Translations under genes and position numbers: made by a program | The notes under the pieces: model-generated | Told to the model about the DNA's origin: nothing | The model's database searches: none | Seen by the model: only the letters and a program-made list of their open reading frames with translations | DNA from: JACRPH01 sp041665465 | GTDB lineage: Archaea; Nanobdellota; Nanobdellia; Woesearchaeales; GW2011-AR9 | DNA: 64,000 nucleotides | Reading direction: 5' to 3' | NCBI GenBank assembly: GCA_041665465.1 | Contig: JBAYIU010000001.1 | Coordinates: 124,001-188,000 of the forward strand | Shown here: positions 25,450 through 34,136 of the stretch, one piece after another | Layout of the letters: each line of letters begins with the position of its first letter | Numbering within the stretch: the stretch's first letter is position 1

Positions 25450-26007
25450 TCAATAAGAAACAGAAGCAACTAATTCTCGAGCAGGAATAGAACGGTCACA
25501 AAAATAACTTCCGTACCTCTCAAACCAAGCTCCCGTTCTTAGTAGACGAGTTAGTCCGAACTCGTCACCGATTAGACATTCAGCAGTTACTGGTTTATGT
25601 CCGTAACCATAACCACTATAAGCGGTTATTACTAAACAAGCACTAGCATTTACTCCCATCAATAAAACAGGTTGATCTTTAGTTCCTTTCATCCATCTTC
25701 TAAACTGATCATCAGAAAACCCATCATCATGCACCTTAATGAAATAACGAGAAGAATGGATCTTATTTACCGCTCTTTTCAAAGAAGAAAGGGTTGTTCC
25801 TAAACGATCATACTCTAATACCCCTACAGAAAGAGAGGCATCTCTGCAACGATCTAATACTCTTAGCTGGTTATCCACCATCCGTTCAACATCTTCAGAA
25901 GAAAGGTTGCTTAGAAATTCATCTTGCATATCTACGATAGTAACAATTGGTCTTTCCCGGAGTAAGAAAGCATCTAAAGTACGAGGATAACTAAAATTTT
26001 GGAGCAT
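25450..26007 (-). CDS. Isochorismatase-like cysteine hydrolase
   Basis: A 185-aa alpha/beta protein of the isochorismatase/nicotinamidase superfamily. The catalytic triad positions are visible: D26 in VDMQDEF, K91 in YFIKVHDDGF and C124 in LLMGVNASACLVITA. The family hydrolyses amides such as nicotinamide or isochorismate; specificity is not determined. Nicotinamidase would be interesting beside the NAD cassette at 60-64 kb, but the metal-binding His motif typical of nicotinamidase is not evident, so a general cysteine hydrolase is the safer call. The TATA-like element near 26030 is consistent with its own leaderless promoter. Confidence 0.8.
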   Translation of the reverse strand: MLQNFSYPRTLDAFLLRERPIVTIVDMQDEFLSNLSSEDVERMVDNQLRVLDRCRDASLSVGVLEYDRLGTTLSSLKRAVNKIHSSRYFIKVHDDGFSDDQFRRWMKGTKDQPVLLMGVNASACLVITAYSGYGYGHKPVTAECLIGDEFGLTRLLRTGAWFERYGSYFCDRSIPARELVASVSY

Positions 26008-26100
26008 CCTTATTCCAGACTGAGAGTTATTTAAAAAGATTACTTACTAGAACAAGAAAAATGAAAAACATTTTTCAATAGTAAATAAAGGGAAGATACT

Positions 26101-26442
26101 TTATTTACAAGAACGATTCTTCTTTTTCTTTCTGACTAAAGCCAGGATTCCACCAATTCCAAACAATATTAAAGAAGGAAGATAAATAAAATTTAGACAG
26201 AGAAACCCACCAATACCAGCAAGAATCATTAAGATTCCGGCAGTTCGGGGAAGGAATATGGTAAGAATCGAAGCGATTATACCAATGATGGAAGTAAGAA
26301 TTACTCCTAAGGCCAGATATGCCAAAAAAGGATTGTTAAAAATAGCTCCAAAAATTCCCCCCACTAATAACACATATAATCCAAGAATTAAACCGATAAT
26401 TCCGGCAAGGATTCCAAGGATGAGGGTTACAGTTCTGGACAT
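26101..26442 (-). CDS. Three- to four-pass membrane protein, DUF4064-like
   Basis: A 113-aa membrane protein with three to four helices, many Gly-Ile-Leu repeats (LILGILAGIIGLILGLYVLL), and a basic tail (RKKKKNRSCK). The composition resembles the DUF4064 family, whose function is unknown. The gene has an A/T-rich box upstream. Confidence is limited because simple Gly/Ile-rich membrane proteins look alike. Confidence 0.6.
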   Translation of the reverse strand: MSRTVTLILGILAGIIGLILGLYVLLVGGIFGAIFNNPFLAYLALGVILTSIIGIIASILTIFLPRTAGILMILAGIGGFLCLNFIYLPSLILFGIGGILALVRKKKKNRSCK

Positions 26443-26533
26443 TACGGTTAGAAGAGGGATAGAAGTATTTAAATCTTAACCCTTATCGATAATTTTATAA
26501 GAAAGAAGAATATCCTTTGATAAGGTGATAAGT

Positions 26534-26806
26534 ATGAGCGAAAGAAAAGAAGCGTGGATGAGAATTATCGTAGGGATTATTTCCGGAACAATATTATGGG
26601 TATGGACTTATCTGACCGGATTATTAATACTAGTAAATTGGCTGATCACGATTTTTTCCGGGAAAAGAAGCAAAAGCATAGCAGAGTTTTGTGAAATCTG
26701 GAACACCCAGATGTACTCTTACTCAAAATATATAGCTTTTGTCAGTAATGAAAGACCGTTTCCGTTTAAGGAATTAAAGAAAAACATCAGTAAGTTTGAG
26801 AAGTAA
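26534..26806 (+). CDS. DUF4389-like small membrane protein
   Basis: A 90-aa protein with one long or two short transmembrane segments (MRIIVGIISGTILWVWTYLT, then LLILVNWLITIFSGK), followed by a tail ending SYSKYIAFVSNERPFPF. The order (membrane segment, FSGK, then the Y.....F..NE.PPF pattern) fits DUF4389 proteins, which have no known function. The ATG at 26534 follows AAGGTGA; the GTG at 26525 is less likely. Confidence 0.7.
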   Translation: MSERKEAWMRIIVGIISGTILWVWTYLTGLLILVNWLITIFSGKRSKSIAEFCEIWNTQMYSYSKYIAFVSNERPFPFKELKKNISKFEK

Positions 26807-26809
26807 AGA

Positions 26810-27292
26810 TTATCTTAACTTTTCGGTTAGGGTCCGTAATCTTTCTCCTAAATCGTCTAAACTGACTTGTAAACTTCCTTTTTTAGTTTCAGAAAGTAAA
26901 CCTTCAACAGCACCTAAGGCATAAAGAGCATAAGCTTCACGAGCAACATGTTTCGCATCAGGCTGATGAAGTGAAGGAGAATATATCCTTACTCCAGCAG
27001 ATTCTTTAATTAAATAATCTTTATCTGGATCAACAGAAAAAGAGGCACTAGTAAAAGTAGCAGAATCAACAATCACCACATCTGCATTCATCTTCTCTCC
27101 CAGAACTTCTTGGTCCAAAGAACGATAAACTGCATCTGCCAATCCTTCCAGGGAAACTTCAGAATAGAAATCTCCACAATTCTCATGGATTAATCCAGGG
27201 TTAAAATCAACTAATCCTTGATATACAGGAGTGCGAATAATATTTATTCCCGGAGCATCTCCTTCAAGGATAATTAAATTATAACGTTCCAT
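26810..27292 (-). CDS. Unidentified 160-aa protein
   Basis: A soluble alpha/beta-looking protein with MERYNLIILEGDAPG at the start and NADVVIVDSATFTSASFSVD in the middle. The last third is helical. No family recognised. It converges with the small membrane-protein gene by a 3-nt gap and has its own promoter upstream of 27292. Confidence 0.6.
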   Translation of the reverse strand: MERYNLIILEGDAPGINIIRTPVYQGLVDFNPGLIHENCGDFYSEVSLEGLADAVYRSLDQEVLGEKMNADVVIVDSATFTSASFSVDPDKDYLIKESAGVRIYSPSLHQPDAKHVAREAYALYALGAVEGLLSETKKGSLQVSLDDLGERLRTLTEKLR

Positions 27293-27388
27293 ATGGAGGA
27301 GGGTTTGAGAGGTATTTTATAAATGTTTTGGAGTGAAACTACTCTAAAGGGAATAAATTTATAAATAAATAAAGGTATGGTATAAAAC

Positions 27389-27805
27389 ATGCCCAGAATA
27401 ATTGATGAATATTATATTATTGACGATTCCTTAAGTAAAAATGAAAGTGTAGTTAATCTGCTTAGATTGATGGAAGTTTCTTACAGCATCAAAACAGGAG
27501 AAGCAAGAGATTGCGAAAGTTTGACTCCTCAAGAACCACAACAGATCTATGTTGCTGAAGTGAATAGAGTATGGTTAGGTTTGTGGCCTACTCAAGGCCC
27601 AGTAGAACAGGTATACTTTAGTCCTGCTTTAGAAAAAATGCTAAGAAAAGGAACATTAACCTTATCAAGCTCATATGATCATGATAGAAATGGAAGTCCG
27701 ATGGTGCGCCTAAGATTAACGCAAAATAGAAAAGAATTAAAGAGATTAGGGTTGGAACAATTGTTGCCAAGTCATGCCATCAGCCTTTATCTACAACCAA
27801 AATAG
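27389..27805 (+). CDS. Unidentified 138-aa protein
   Basis: A soluble protein beginning MPRIIDEYYIIDDSLSKNES without recognised motif. A TATA-like AATTTATAAATAAAT lies near 27355-27369, about 26 nt before the ATG, so the transcript is leaderless. Function unknown. Confidence 0.6.
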   Translation: MPRIIDEYYIIDDSLSKNESVVNLLRLMEVSYSIKTGEARDCESLTPQEPQQIYVAEVNRVWLGLWPTQGPVEQVYFSPALEKMLRKGTLTLSSSYDHDRNGSPMVRLRLTQNRKELKRLGLEQLLPSHAISLYLQPK

Positions 27806-27831
27806 TTTATTCTGGATTAAGTAATAAAAAA

Positions 27832-28320
27832 TTAAGAAAGATAATTGGTAAGACTAGCAATAGTATCAACACTATTACCCACGGCTACGCTAGCAGCATT
27901 GACAATATCAGTCAAACCATTACCGGTTTGGTCCATGATCATCCCTAACTTATCTTGATGTCGAGAGTAAGAAGAGAGAGCTTGTCTGATCGGAACCACT
28001 ATCCCTAACCCAAATCCTCTAAACAAATGGATTCCTCCTCCAATAGCCCAGTCAGGATTACTGCCAATCATCGGCCCGGTAGTAAGATACACTCCGGCCT
28101 TTCTACCAAAACCTAATACTCCCCCGATGTATAACCATACTTCATGACCCCATAAAGAGAATAGACCTTGATACCCTTCATCTTTACCTTTAGTCAAATC
28201 CTTTGAGCCACCTTTACCGTCATCGCCAGCAGAAGGAGAAGAAGGAACGTCATCACCAGCTCCGCCACCTACAACTACTCCTACCGAAACCCCATACCAC
28301 ATAAATGAATCTTTGTCCAT
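27832..28320 (-). CDS. Unidentified Gly-rich protein with possible membrane segments
   Basis: A 162-aa protein. An N-terminal hydrophobic stretch (YGVSVGVVVGGGAG) is followed by an acidic, Ser/Gly/Lys linker, then a Gly/aromatic segment (LWGHEVWLYIGGVLGFGRKA, AGVYLTTGPMIG, GGGIHLFRGFGLGIVV) with an alternating hydrophobic pattern that may be beta-strands. The C-terminal third is helical. Unknown function; the beta-like pattern weakly recalls the exported protein at 7569-8165. Confidence 0.55.
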   Translation of the reverse strand: MDKDSFMWYGVSVGVVVGGGAGDDVPSSPSAGDDGKGGSKDLTKGKDEGYQGLFSLWGHEVWLYIGGVLGFGRKAGVYLTTGPMIGSNPDWAIGGGIHLFRGFGLGIVVPIRQALSSYSRHQDKLGMIMDQTGNGLTDIVNAASVAVGNSVDTIASLTNYLS

Positions 28321-28488
28321 TTGATTTATTTCACCAGTTATCTTGAAGAAAATCCTGCTTAAAGAATCGACTTTTTAAATTTAATTCAAAATAAGAAAAG
28401 GGAGTGAAGAGATCAGGGGTTAGTGTAATAACTAAGAAGTGGTGATTTTAACACAAGATTTATAAATTAAGCTCACTTTTGAGATAAA

Positions 28489-29217
28489 ATGGATGCTGAT
28501 GAACTAGAAAGATTACTAAAAGACTGGTCTTTAGATAAAATTCCCAGGAAAGAACTTCGACCAACCTTTCTTGAAGAACCATTAGCAGATTTCACTCGTT
28601 TTCGTTTACCTTTTTATTCTGAACCAAAACCAGTTGATCCACGTTTTGCTCAATTTAAAGAATATTTTATTGAAAAGACTGAACGTTCTAAATTCCAACC
28701 CCAACCATATCAAATCTATCATGGAACTAGTTTAGAAGCATTAGATAGAATCTTAGAAACTCAGGTAATAAGAACCGGGATGGATCTAGCTCGAAGGGGA
28801 GAATTAGTGTGGGGAGAGCTGTTACATACTTTAGGTAAAGATTACAAAGCAGCTGGTCCAAAATATATGCATCCCGATGCAATGGAAGCAATGGGAATTA
28901 CATTAAGTGAATCTGACAGAAGAATATTTGGTCATGCTTTTGCAGTGTTTTTTTCTCCTCATCCAATGGGATGTACGGGTTATGCTCCAGAAGATAAGAA
29001 TCAAAGAGCAATATTGGCATTAAACAAGAATGCTTTAGATGCTCGTGGATATCAAATAGTTGACTGTAAAGGAGAAGGAGTAAAGATCGAAAGCAATATT
29101 CAGATTGATTTTGGGTTTCAAGCCTTACTGGTTCCAGATCATTTAGTAGAAACTTATCAGAAGAAAATGCAAGGAAACTTGATGGCTTCAGTTCATCCCT
29201 TAAGTGATTTAGATTAA
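28489..29217 (+). CDS. Putative ADP-ribosyltransferase-fold protein
   Basis: A 242-aa protein. Residues about 70-95 read PQPYQIYHGTSLEALDRILE, the H-G-T strand and following helix of the ART/PARP fold. Later FGHAFAVFFSPHPMG (where a Tyr/Phe of the triad could lie), CTGYAPEDKNQRAILAL and FQALLVPDHLVE look like successive strands; the usual catalytic Glu may be replaced by Gln or Asp there. ART-fold proteins include toxins and RNA phosphotransferases. The gene ends one base before the start of a secreted HExxH protein, so the three genes 28489-30188 form an operon. The leaderless promoter ATTTATAAATTAA is near 28459-28470. Confidence 0.55.
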   Translation: MDADELERLLKDWSLDKIPRKELRPTFLEEPLADFTRFRLPFYSEPKPVDPRFAQFKEYFIEKTERSKFQPQPYQIYHGTSLEALDRILETQVIRTGMDLARRGELVWGELLHTLGKDYKAAGPKYMHPDAMEAMGITLSESDRRIFGHAFAVFFSPHPMGCTGYAPEDKNQRAILALNKNALDARGYQIVDCKGEGVKIESNIQIDFGFQALLVPDHLVETYQKKMQGNLMASVHPLSDLD

Positions 29218-29218
29218 A

Positions 29219-29698
29219 ATGACCCTTAGACAAAAAATATTCATTGGCCTGTTCTGTGCTGCTGCTTTAGTAAATCCATTTACGATTAAGTGTGCAAGAG
29301 CACCTAATTTACAAACTAAGCTCAGCCAAGCAGAAGCAGAGAAAGTATTAGAAGAAGAAAAGAATAATCTCGGAATTACCACACCCATAGAATATCAATG
29401 GGGAAAACTACCTGAAAAATACGGAGGAGCTATTGGTAAACACCCAGACAAAGATGAGATGATAATTGTTGCTGATCCAGACAAAGTAAATCGATCTCTC
29501 ATCAGGCACGAATTGTATCATTTGTTTAAGAAAGATAAGGGAATAAATTCTTGTGCCATAGCAGGTAGAACTTTTGAAGAATCATTACAAAACATGGATA
29601 GAGCAGTAAGAGATGCAAGTTATTTTTCCATTGCTGCATATCTTCTCTATCCAGAGCCAGCTGCAGACTTATACTCAATCACGGGAATTAGGTTGTAA
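29219..29698 (+). CDS. Secreted HExxH zinc-peptidase-like protein, copy 1
   Basis: A 159-aa protein with an N-terminal signal or anchor (RQKIFIGLFCAAALVNPFTI). The zinc-site-like motif LIRHELYHLF (HELYH) is in the middle, and EPAADLYSITGIRL near the C-terminus offers a candidate third-ligand Glu, as in gluzincins. It is a close paralogue of the next gene; both end with the same YSITGIRL. It follows the ART-like gene by one base. It is very small for a peptidase, so a minimal or specialised enzyme is likely. No inhibitor or partner is seen. Confidence 0.7.
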   Translation: MTLRQKIFIGLFCAAALVNPFTIKCARAPNLQTKLSQAEAEKVLEEEKNNLGITTPIEYQWGKLPEKYGGAIGKHPDKDEMIIVADPDKVNRSLIRHELYHLFKKDKGINSCAIAGRTFEESLQNMDRAVRDASYFSIAAYLLYPEPAADLYSITGIRL

Positions 29699-29702
29699 AA
29701 AT

Positions 29703-30188
29703 ATGACCCTCACCAGCAAAATTGCCGAATGGATGATAAGAGCAGTTCTAATAATTAATCCCCTCACCATTCAATGTTCTGCTAAAGCAGTAGATTATTT
29801 CTCTCCCATAATTACTCAAATTGAAGCTGAACATGTCTTAACAGAAGAGAAAGAAAAATTAGGAATGAAATTACCAGTAGTATTTCAATTGGGAGAATTG
29901 CCGGAAGGATATCGAGCATTCTGTGGAATACATCCAGATAAAGAAGAAGGAATTATTGTTGCTAACCCCACAGACATTAGCAGAATCCTGATTAGACATG
30001 AACTTTATCATCTAGCTGAGAAACATTATCAACCAGGAAAAGCGGGAAAAGTCGGAAGAAACATTGAAGATACCTTAGGATTGTTTAAGAAAGGAGGATA
30101 TCTTCCCAATCCAGATTGGACACAAAAACTTATTCTCTATTACGAACCAGCTGCTTATTTATACTCAATCACAGGGATTAGACTTTAA
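29703..30188 (+). CDS. Secreted HExxH zinc-peptidase-like protein, copy 2
   Basis: A 161-aa protein starting at the ATG at 29703 (MTLTSKIAEWMIRAVLIINP). An earlier in-frame ATG at 29613 lies inside copy 1 and is rejected because copy 1 also starts MTL. Shared landmarks with copy 1 are NPLTIQC, EAEHVLTEEKEKLG, PDKEEGIIVANP, LIRHELYHLAE and the end EPAAYLYSITGIRL. The second copy has lost one acidic residue in the EPAA[DY]LY segment. The pair arose by tandem duplication. Function unknown beyond the peptidase-like motif. Confidence 0.7.
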   Translation: MTLTSKIAEWMIRAVLIINPLTIQCSAKAVDYFSPIITQIEAEHVLTEEKEKLGMKLPVVFQLGELPEGYRAFCGIHPDKEEGIIVANPTDISRILIRHELYHLAEKHYQPGKAGKVGRNIEDTLGLFKKGGYLPNPDWTQKLILYYEPAAYLYSITGIRL

Positions 30189-30190
30189 AA

Positions 30191-30724
30191 TCATTCCTCA
30201 TGTGTCTCATGGGGTTCTAACTCAGAAAGAGGATTAACCCGATAAGCAACTCCAGTAATACGTTGATAACGCCCTTCATCCATCTTTAAGGGAAGTAATT
30301 CTACCTTGACGGAATACGGGAATATTCCTAAAGTTAATACTGCTATATTCTGTTCTCGGTCTCGATAATTAGGAGAAGGAGTACACTCCACTCTAAACGA
30401 AGGTGATTTTGTAATTAATTCTCCCACCTCAGTATTTCCTCCAAAAGGAAGATAACGAGTTAGAAAAGTATGGGGATCAGAAGGAGAATGTTTAAGCTGA
30501 TAAGTAAAATCTATCCCCGAAAAATGGATATCTGTTCTCATTCGAGGATTCCCGATATGGATATATCCTTCTTGCATAAAAAGAAGATGGTTATAAGAAC
30601 TCTCACCAGAAGACATGGATTTAAGGAAAGAACGCAATCTATCCGGATTGAAGTGAGCTACTGAGATTACCTGATCGGGATGTTCTGCGTTTAATAAGTC
30701 GTAAATATGTTGTTCTAATCTCAT
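30191..30724 (-). CDS. Unidentified 177-aa protein
   Basis: A soluble, likely beta-rich protein beginning MRLEQHIYDLLNAEHPDQVI with no signal peptide. It converges with the protease pair, with a 2-nt gap. TATA-like ATATTTAA lies near 30746. No family known to me. Confidence 0.6.
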   Translation of the reverse strand: MRLEQHIYDLLNAEHPDQVISVAHFNPDRLRSFLKSMSSGESSYNHLLFMQEGYIHIGNPRMRTDIHFSGIDFTYQLKHSPSDPHTFLTRYLPFGGNTEVGELITKSPSFRVECTPSPNYRDREQNIAVLTLGIFPYSVKVELLPLKMDEGRYQRITGVAYRVNPLSELEPHETHEE

Positions 30725-30772
30725 AAAAGAGATTTTAGTGAAGGATATATTTAATAGTTATGAATGATAAAA

Positions 30773-31015
30773 CTAAAACCTATAACCTAACTGGATCATT
30801 TCTTGTCTAGAATAAAGTCTATCCGGATCGAGTTCTGCTTCGTCCATAGGATAGGCCATTACTTCTCCACCGGGATTAATCCCCAGATCATGAGTTTTAC
30901 GTAAGGCTTTTTCTAATCCGCCAATAACAGCAACATTACAACAGCCGAGATTTTTATTTGCAACAGGATCTCGGAAAGAGAGAAAGTACCAGGTTGTTTG
31001 TTCAGGAGCAGCCAT
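30773..31015 (-). CDS. Small conserved protein of a bacterial/phage family (LGINPGGEV type)
   Basis: An 80-aa protein. WYFLSFRDPVANKNLGCCNV at the start, then HDLGINPGGEVMAYP and a C-terminal RLYSRQEMIQLG, match the layout of a small family widespread in bacteria and phages that has no known function. In an archaeal genome this suggests transfer. It follows the 31017-31790 gene by one base and is probably co-transcribed. The family recognition is from memory. Confidence 0.6.
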   Translation of the reverse strand: MAAPEQTTWYFLSFRDPVANKNLGCCNVAVIGGLEKALRKTHDLGINPGGEVMAYPMDEAELDPDRLYSRQEMIQLGYRF

Positions 31016-31016
31016 T

Positions 31017-31790
31017 TTATCTTCTACTGGGCACTTTGAACTCAGTACCTCTTGCGACTCTTAACGATAAAGAATAGTCCTGAACTTGGTGATAACCATG
31101 AACATTTCCAAATACTTCAACAGCACCACTTCTCCTCTCAATGGTATGAACGGCATTCTCATCGATTCCGGGATGTGTCGTTCCATCTCTCTTAATCGCT
31201 CTACGATAGATATTAACCCAATCATCAGAGGGATAACATTCAGTTACCTCTTGTGATGCAGCTAATCTAAGCATTACTTCGTTTCTGTCCCCGGCTTCTA
31301 CTTTAGTAAAATTCTCAAGCACAGTTTGCACAATACCCACCGGAAGACGATATCCTTCAATAAATACTCCTTTTCTTTTTAGTTGGCGCCAATCCCCCCG
31401 ATTGTAACCAAAGGGATTAATATGAATCGTTGGACCAGAAAAATGCTTGTCACGATAAATCCCACTAATTACACCGATACTTGCACTTGCTTCCATATCT
31501 CCTACAAAAACAACTGGACCACGATGCTTTCCATTTTCAGTGATAGCGAGAGTTTTACAAGCACTATATGGAGATAAAACTGACAACCTTGCGTTAGGGA
31601 TTGCTTCTGCTTGAGTTAAGATAATCTGATTAATCATACCCACCAAGTCCGGGACTTGAGGATCAGTAATATATCGTTCAAAGTATTCTAAATCTGCCTG
31701 AACCCTTCTAAATGTTTCTGAATCAGTAACTGCATTTCTTCCCCGTGGGGGTAAGAATTGTTCTAAGGTTGTAAAAATCTTCGATGTCAT
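31017..31790 (-). CDS. Unidentified 257-aa protein
   Basis: A soluble protein with no recognised domain. GPVVFVGDMEASASIGVISG and GPTIHINPFGYNRGDW are the most distinctive segments and suggest an alpha/beta fold. It heads a two-gene operon with the LGINPGGEV-type protein. A TATA-like element ATTTAAAT occurs near 31836. Function unknown. Confidence 0.6.
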   Translation of the reverse strand: MTSKIFTTLEQFLPPRGRNAVTDSETFRRVQADLEYFERYITDPQVPDLVGMINQIILTQAEAIPNARLSVLSPYSACKTLAITENGKHRGPVVFVGDMEASASIGVISGIYRDKHFSGPTIHINPFGYNRGDWRQLKRKGVFIEGYRLPVGIVQTVLENFTKVEAGDRNEVMLRLAASQEVTECYPSDDWVNIYRRAIKRDGTTHPGIDENAVHTIERRSGAVEVFGNVHGYHQVQDYSLSLRVARGTEFKVPSRR

Positions 31791-31919
31791 GAATTTTTCC
31801 TCTTCGTAGTTATTATACCCTATAAAGGGGGATATTATTTAAATCTTTTGGGATAGTTGTTTCTTTAAAGGAGTTACACCAAGAAAGTTTATAAATCAGA
31901 GAGTGTTTTCAAGGATAAA

Positions 31920-32237
31920 ATGCATACCGTTAAATCAAGAACCGATCAGAAGGTAAGATATTTCTTTGAATCATGGGGTTATCTTAAACCGGAACATTTA
32001 CGTGAGGGTTTATTTGTGGGAGTTCCTTGCGAATTAGAAAGTACCTTAACCATCTCTGCTGCAGTTCCAATTGATGAGAAAGAAGCAACTGGTTTGAGAA
32101 GAATTATAGAAGACAGTGGAAGCCCAGAATTAAGAGTTTGTCTTGAAACGGGTTTTGAAGCAGTATCAAGATATCTTAAAGCTTGCGGAGTATTTGAAGC
32201 ACCGTACAGAGTTCATACGGTAAGAATTCTTAAATAA
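31920..32237 (+). CDS. Unidentified 105-aa protein
   Basis: A soluble protein starting MHTVKSRTDQKVRYFFESWG. The pattern of charged helices and short strands gives no match that I know. The start sits about 27 nt after GTTTATAAATC (31889-31899), so the transcript is leaderless. Its stop overlaps the convergent gene at 32230 by 8 nt. Confidence 0.6.
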   Translation: MHTVKSRTDQKVRYFFESWGYLKPEHLREGLFVGVPCELESTLTISAAVPIDEKEATGLRRIIEDSGSPELRVCLETGFEAVSRYLKACGVFEAPYRVHTVRILK

Positions 32238-32757
32238 TCGACCCATCTACAGAATATTCTAAAGAAGCTTGACTCCTTCTAAACTTTCTCAAATATAAAT
32301 ATCTTAATCCAGTATGAAGTAAAGCACCAACCACTCCTGCAGGAATATCTTTCAAGTCAGGGACATTTCTGATCCCGGTTGTTTCAAAAAACCCTATTGC
32401 TAATGAAGAGATAACCCCGGAAGCAACATTAATCCTATTTTGATCTTGTCTTAAGTAATCTATTGATCTTGATAACCAACTTTCTTCTCCTAATCGTTTA
32501 ACAGATAAATCATATATCCGATCTATGGTTTTAGTTAGAATGTAATTAGCAGTTAGAGCATAACCATAACCATTAAATAAATTACCACTATTGAAAACAA
32601 AATAATCTTCCAATGAACCTGGTTCTGGAGGTGGCAGTTCATGGTGGTTTATTCTATAAGCTAAATCCGTAACATACATATCCTCAATAGCCAACCCCCC
32701 AGCAAGAACTAATTCCAGATTTCCACGTGACTTTTCAGTTGCAACGTCACTATTCAT
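32230..32757 (-). CDS. Unidentified protein, perhaps membrane-associated
   Basis: A 175-aa protein. A hydrophobic patch around VASGVISSLAIGFF and DIPAGVVGALLHTGLRYLYL suggests one or two membrane helices near the C-terminus; the N-terminal half is soluble. No family recognised. It lies 7 nt after the J-domain gene on the same strand, so both are probably one transcript. Confidence 0.55.
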   Translation of the reverse strand: MNSDVATEKSRGNLELVLAGGLAIEDMYVTDLAYRINHHELPPPEPGSLEDYFVFNSGNLFNGYGYALTANYILTKTIDRIYDLSVKRLGEESWLSRSIDYLRQDQNRINVASGVISSLAIGFFETTGIRNVPDLKDIPAGVVGALLHTGLRYLYLRKFRRSQASLEYSVDGSII

Positions 32758-32764
32758 AGTAGAA

Positions 32765-33301
32765 TTAAACTAATTCTCTTTTTAATAATTTATGAGCAAG
32801 ATTGATCTCTTTAAACAATTCAGCGTCGCCGTTAGCATCAGGATGATGAGTTCTAGCTAAGTTTTTATACGCAGTGTCAATAACTTTGAAATCTTCTTCA
32901 TCTTCACCCACACCCAAAAGAGCACGGGCTTTTTTACGTTGATCCTTAACATCATGGTCTTCAGAGAACTCAGCCATGAAATCAGCTAGAGTGATATGTT
33001 CTTCCAATAAAGCTTTAATCTTTAGATCGATCACTTTGAACACAACAAATAAGTTTTCCACATATCTGTCTCTAGTGTTATGACTAAAGAATAAATGTCT
33101 TCCTTGGATATAGAAAGAAACATTTGCGGGTGCTTTTCTGATCGCATTTGCAGGAAGGTCTAAATAAACATCATCTTCAGTAGACCCAACCTTTCTTAAG
33201 ATCTCAATAATATTATTCTTATATTGTTGTGCTCTTCGATTGAATGAGTCTCTAATAGTAAGCGCTTCGAATTCTAGTCCTTTAACGATTATTTTTGCCA
33301 T
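32765..33301 (-). CDS. J-domain protein with a unique N-terminal domain
   Basis: A 178-aa protein started at ATG 33301 (MAKIIVKGLEFEALTIRDSF); four codons upstream is another possible start. Residues about 1-105 form an unknown domain; residues about 112-178 are a J domain with FKVIDTAYKNLARTHHPDAN, where HPD is the Hsp70-stimulating motif. J-domain co-chaperones deliver clients to DnaK. No DnaK gene is seen in the window. The inverted order (J domain at the C-terminus) is unusual compared with DnaJ. Confidence 0.82.
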   Translation of the reverse strand: MAKIIVKGLEFEALTIRDSFNRRAQQYKNNIIEILRKVGSTEDDVYLDLPANAIRKAPANVSFYIQGRHLFFSHNTRDRYVENLFVVFKVIDLKIKALLEEHITLADFMAEFSEDHDVKDQRKKARALLGVGEDEEDFKVIDTAYKNLARTHHPDANGDAELFKEINLAHKLLKRELV

Positions 33302-33370
33302 AGTAAAGTTCACGAAAAACCACTAATATTAAGTTAATTATTGAGCTGTTTTATAAAGATTTGTGAAAAT

Positions 33371-34030
33371 TCAATTCAAATGATCTTCTATCCATTTTTG
33401 ATGACGACCTTTGATCTGATCTCGAACTTGGGGAATAGTTAATCCTTCCTTCTTGCTCAATATCTTCAACAAATCAAAATCGGTTGCAGTGAATAAATAA
33501 GTATTTAAACACCATTTTATATGAGAATAATAATCCTTCAATATTTCTTCCGGAAGACTTAACGGACGCACTACAGATAAAGCAAACTCCCAAGCCACAT
33601 ACTCTTGGCCCATATAATCCATTGCATCTTGTAAAGTTACCTTGGATTCAAACCTTTCACGTACTCTGTATCGAATATTCTCAATTTGGTTAGAAGTCAT
33701 GCCCCCTTTCATTAATCCATCATAATCTCGAGCATGTCCAATTTCATGTAGAGCGTACATTAAGAAATTTTCGTCGTGAGGATGACCTAAATCAACAGTT
33801 TTAATATCTGGATTGCACCCATACTGTCTGTCAGAAAGGTGATATGTACTTAATCCATAAGTATTCCACCCTTCAGGAACATAACCAAGCAAGTCTATCA
33901 CTCCCACCTTAGAATCAAGTTTTAATCCAACCACCCGATCTAAATCTTGAAGAGTGGGAGATCTATAAGTTTGATCACTACATTTAAAAGTTAAGTTACC
34001 AACAGAAGGTATTTCTTGAGTGATAATCAT
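33371..34030 (-). CDS. HExxH zinc-peptidase-like protein
   Basis: A protein of about 219 aa; the ATG at 34030 lies at the right distance from ATTTAAATATA for a leaderless transcript, and the one at 34039 is an alternative. The zinc motif is YALHEIGHARDYD (HEIGH), and GQEYVAWEFALSV about 60 residues later offers Glu as third ligand, as in gluzincin/IrrE-like proteins. No signal peptide is evident, so a cytoplasmic peptidase is likely. It is separated from the J-domain gene by 70 nt. Function unknown. Confidence 0.72.
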   Translation of the reverse strand: MIITQEIPSVGNLTFKCSDQTYRSPTLQDLDRVVGLKLDSKVGVIDLLGYVPEGWNTYGLSTYHLSDRQYGCNPDIKTVDLGHPHDENFLMYALHEIGHARDYDGLMKGGMTSNQIENIRYRVRERFESKVTLQDAMDYMGQEYVAWEFALSVVRPLSLPEEILKDYYSHIKWCLNTYLFTATDFDLLKILSKKEGLTIPQVRDQIKGRHQKWIEDHLN

Positions 34031-34136
34031 CAATATCATTATAAGAATAGGTATATTTAAATCTTTTGGTTATTTGTCACTTAGAAGGGATAAATATTCC
34101 AAAGATTTATAAATTAGGCTAATTTCTATCAACTAA

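Noticed and set aside
29613..29702. Earlier start for the second HExxH protein
   Set aside because: It overlaps the coding end of the first copy, and the alignment of the copies supports ATG at 29703.
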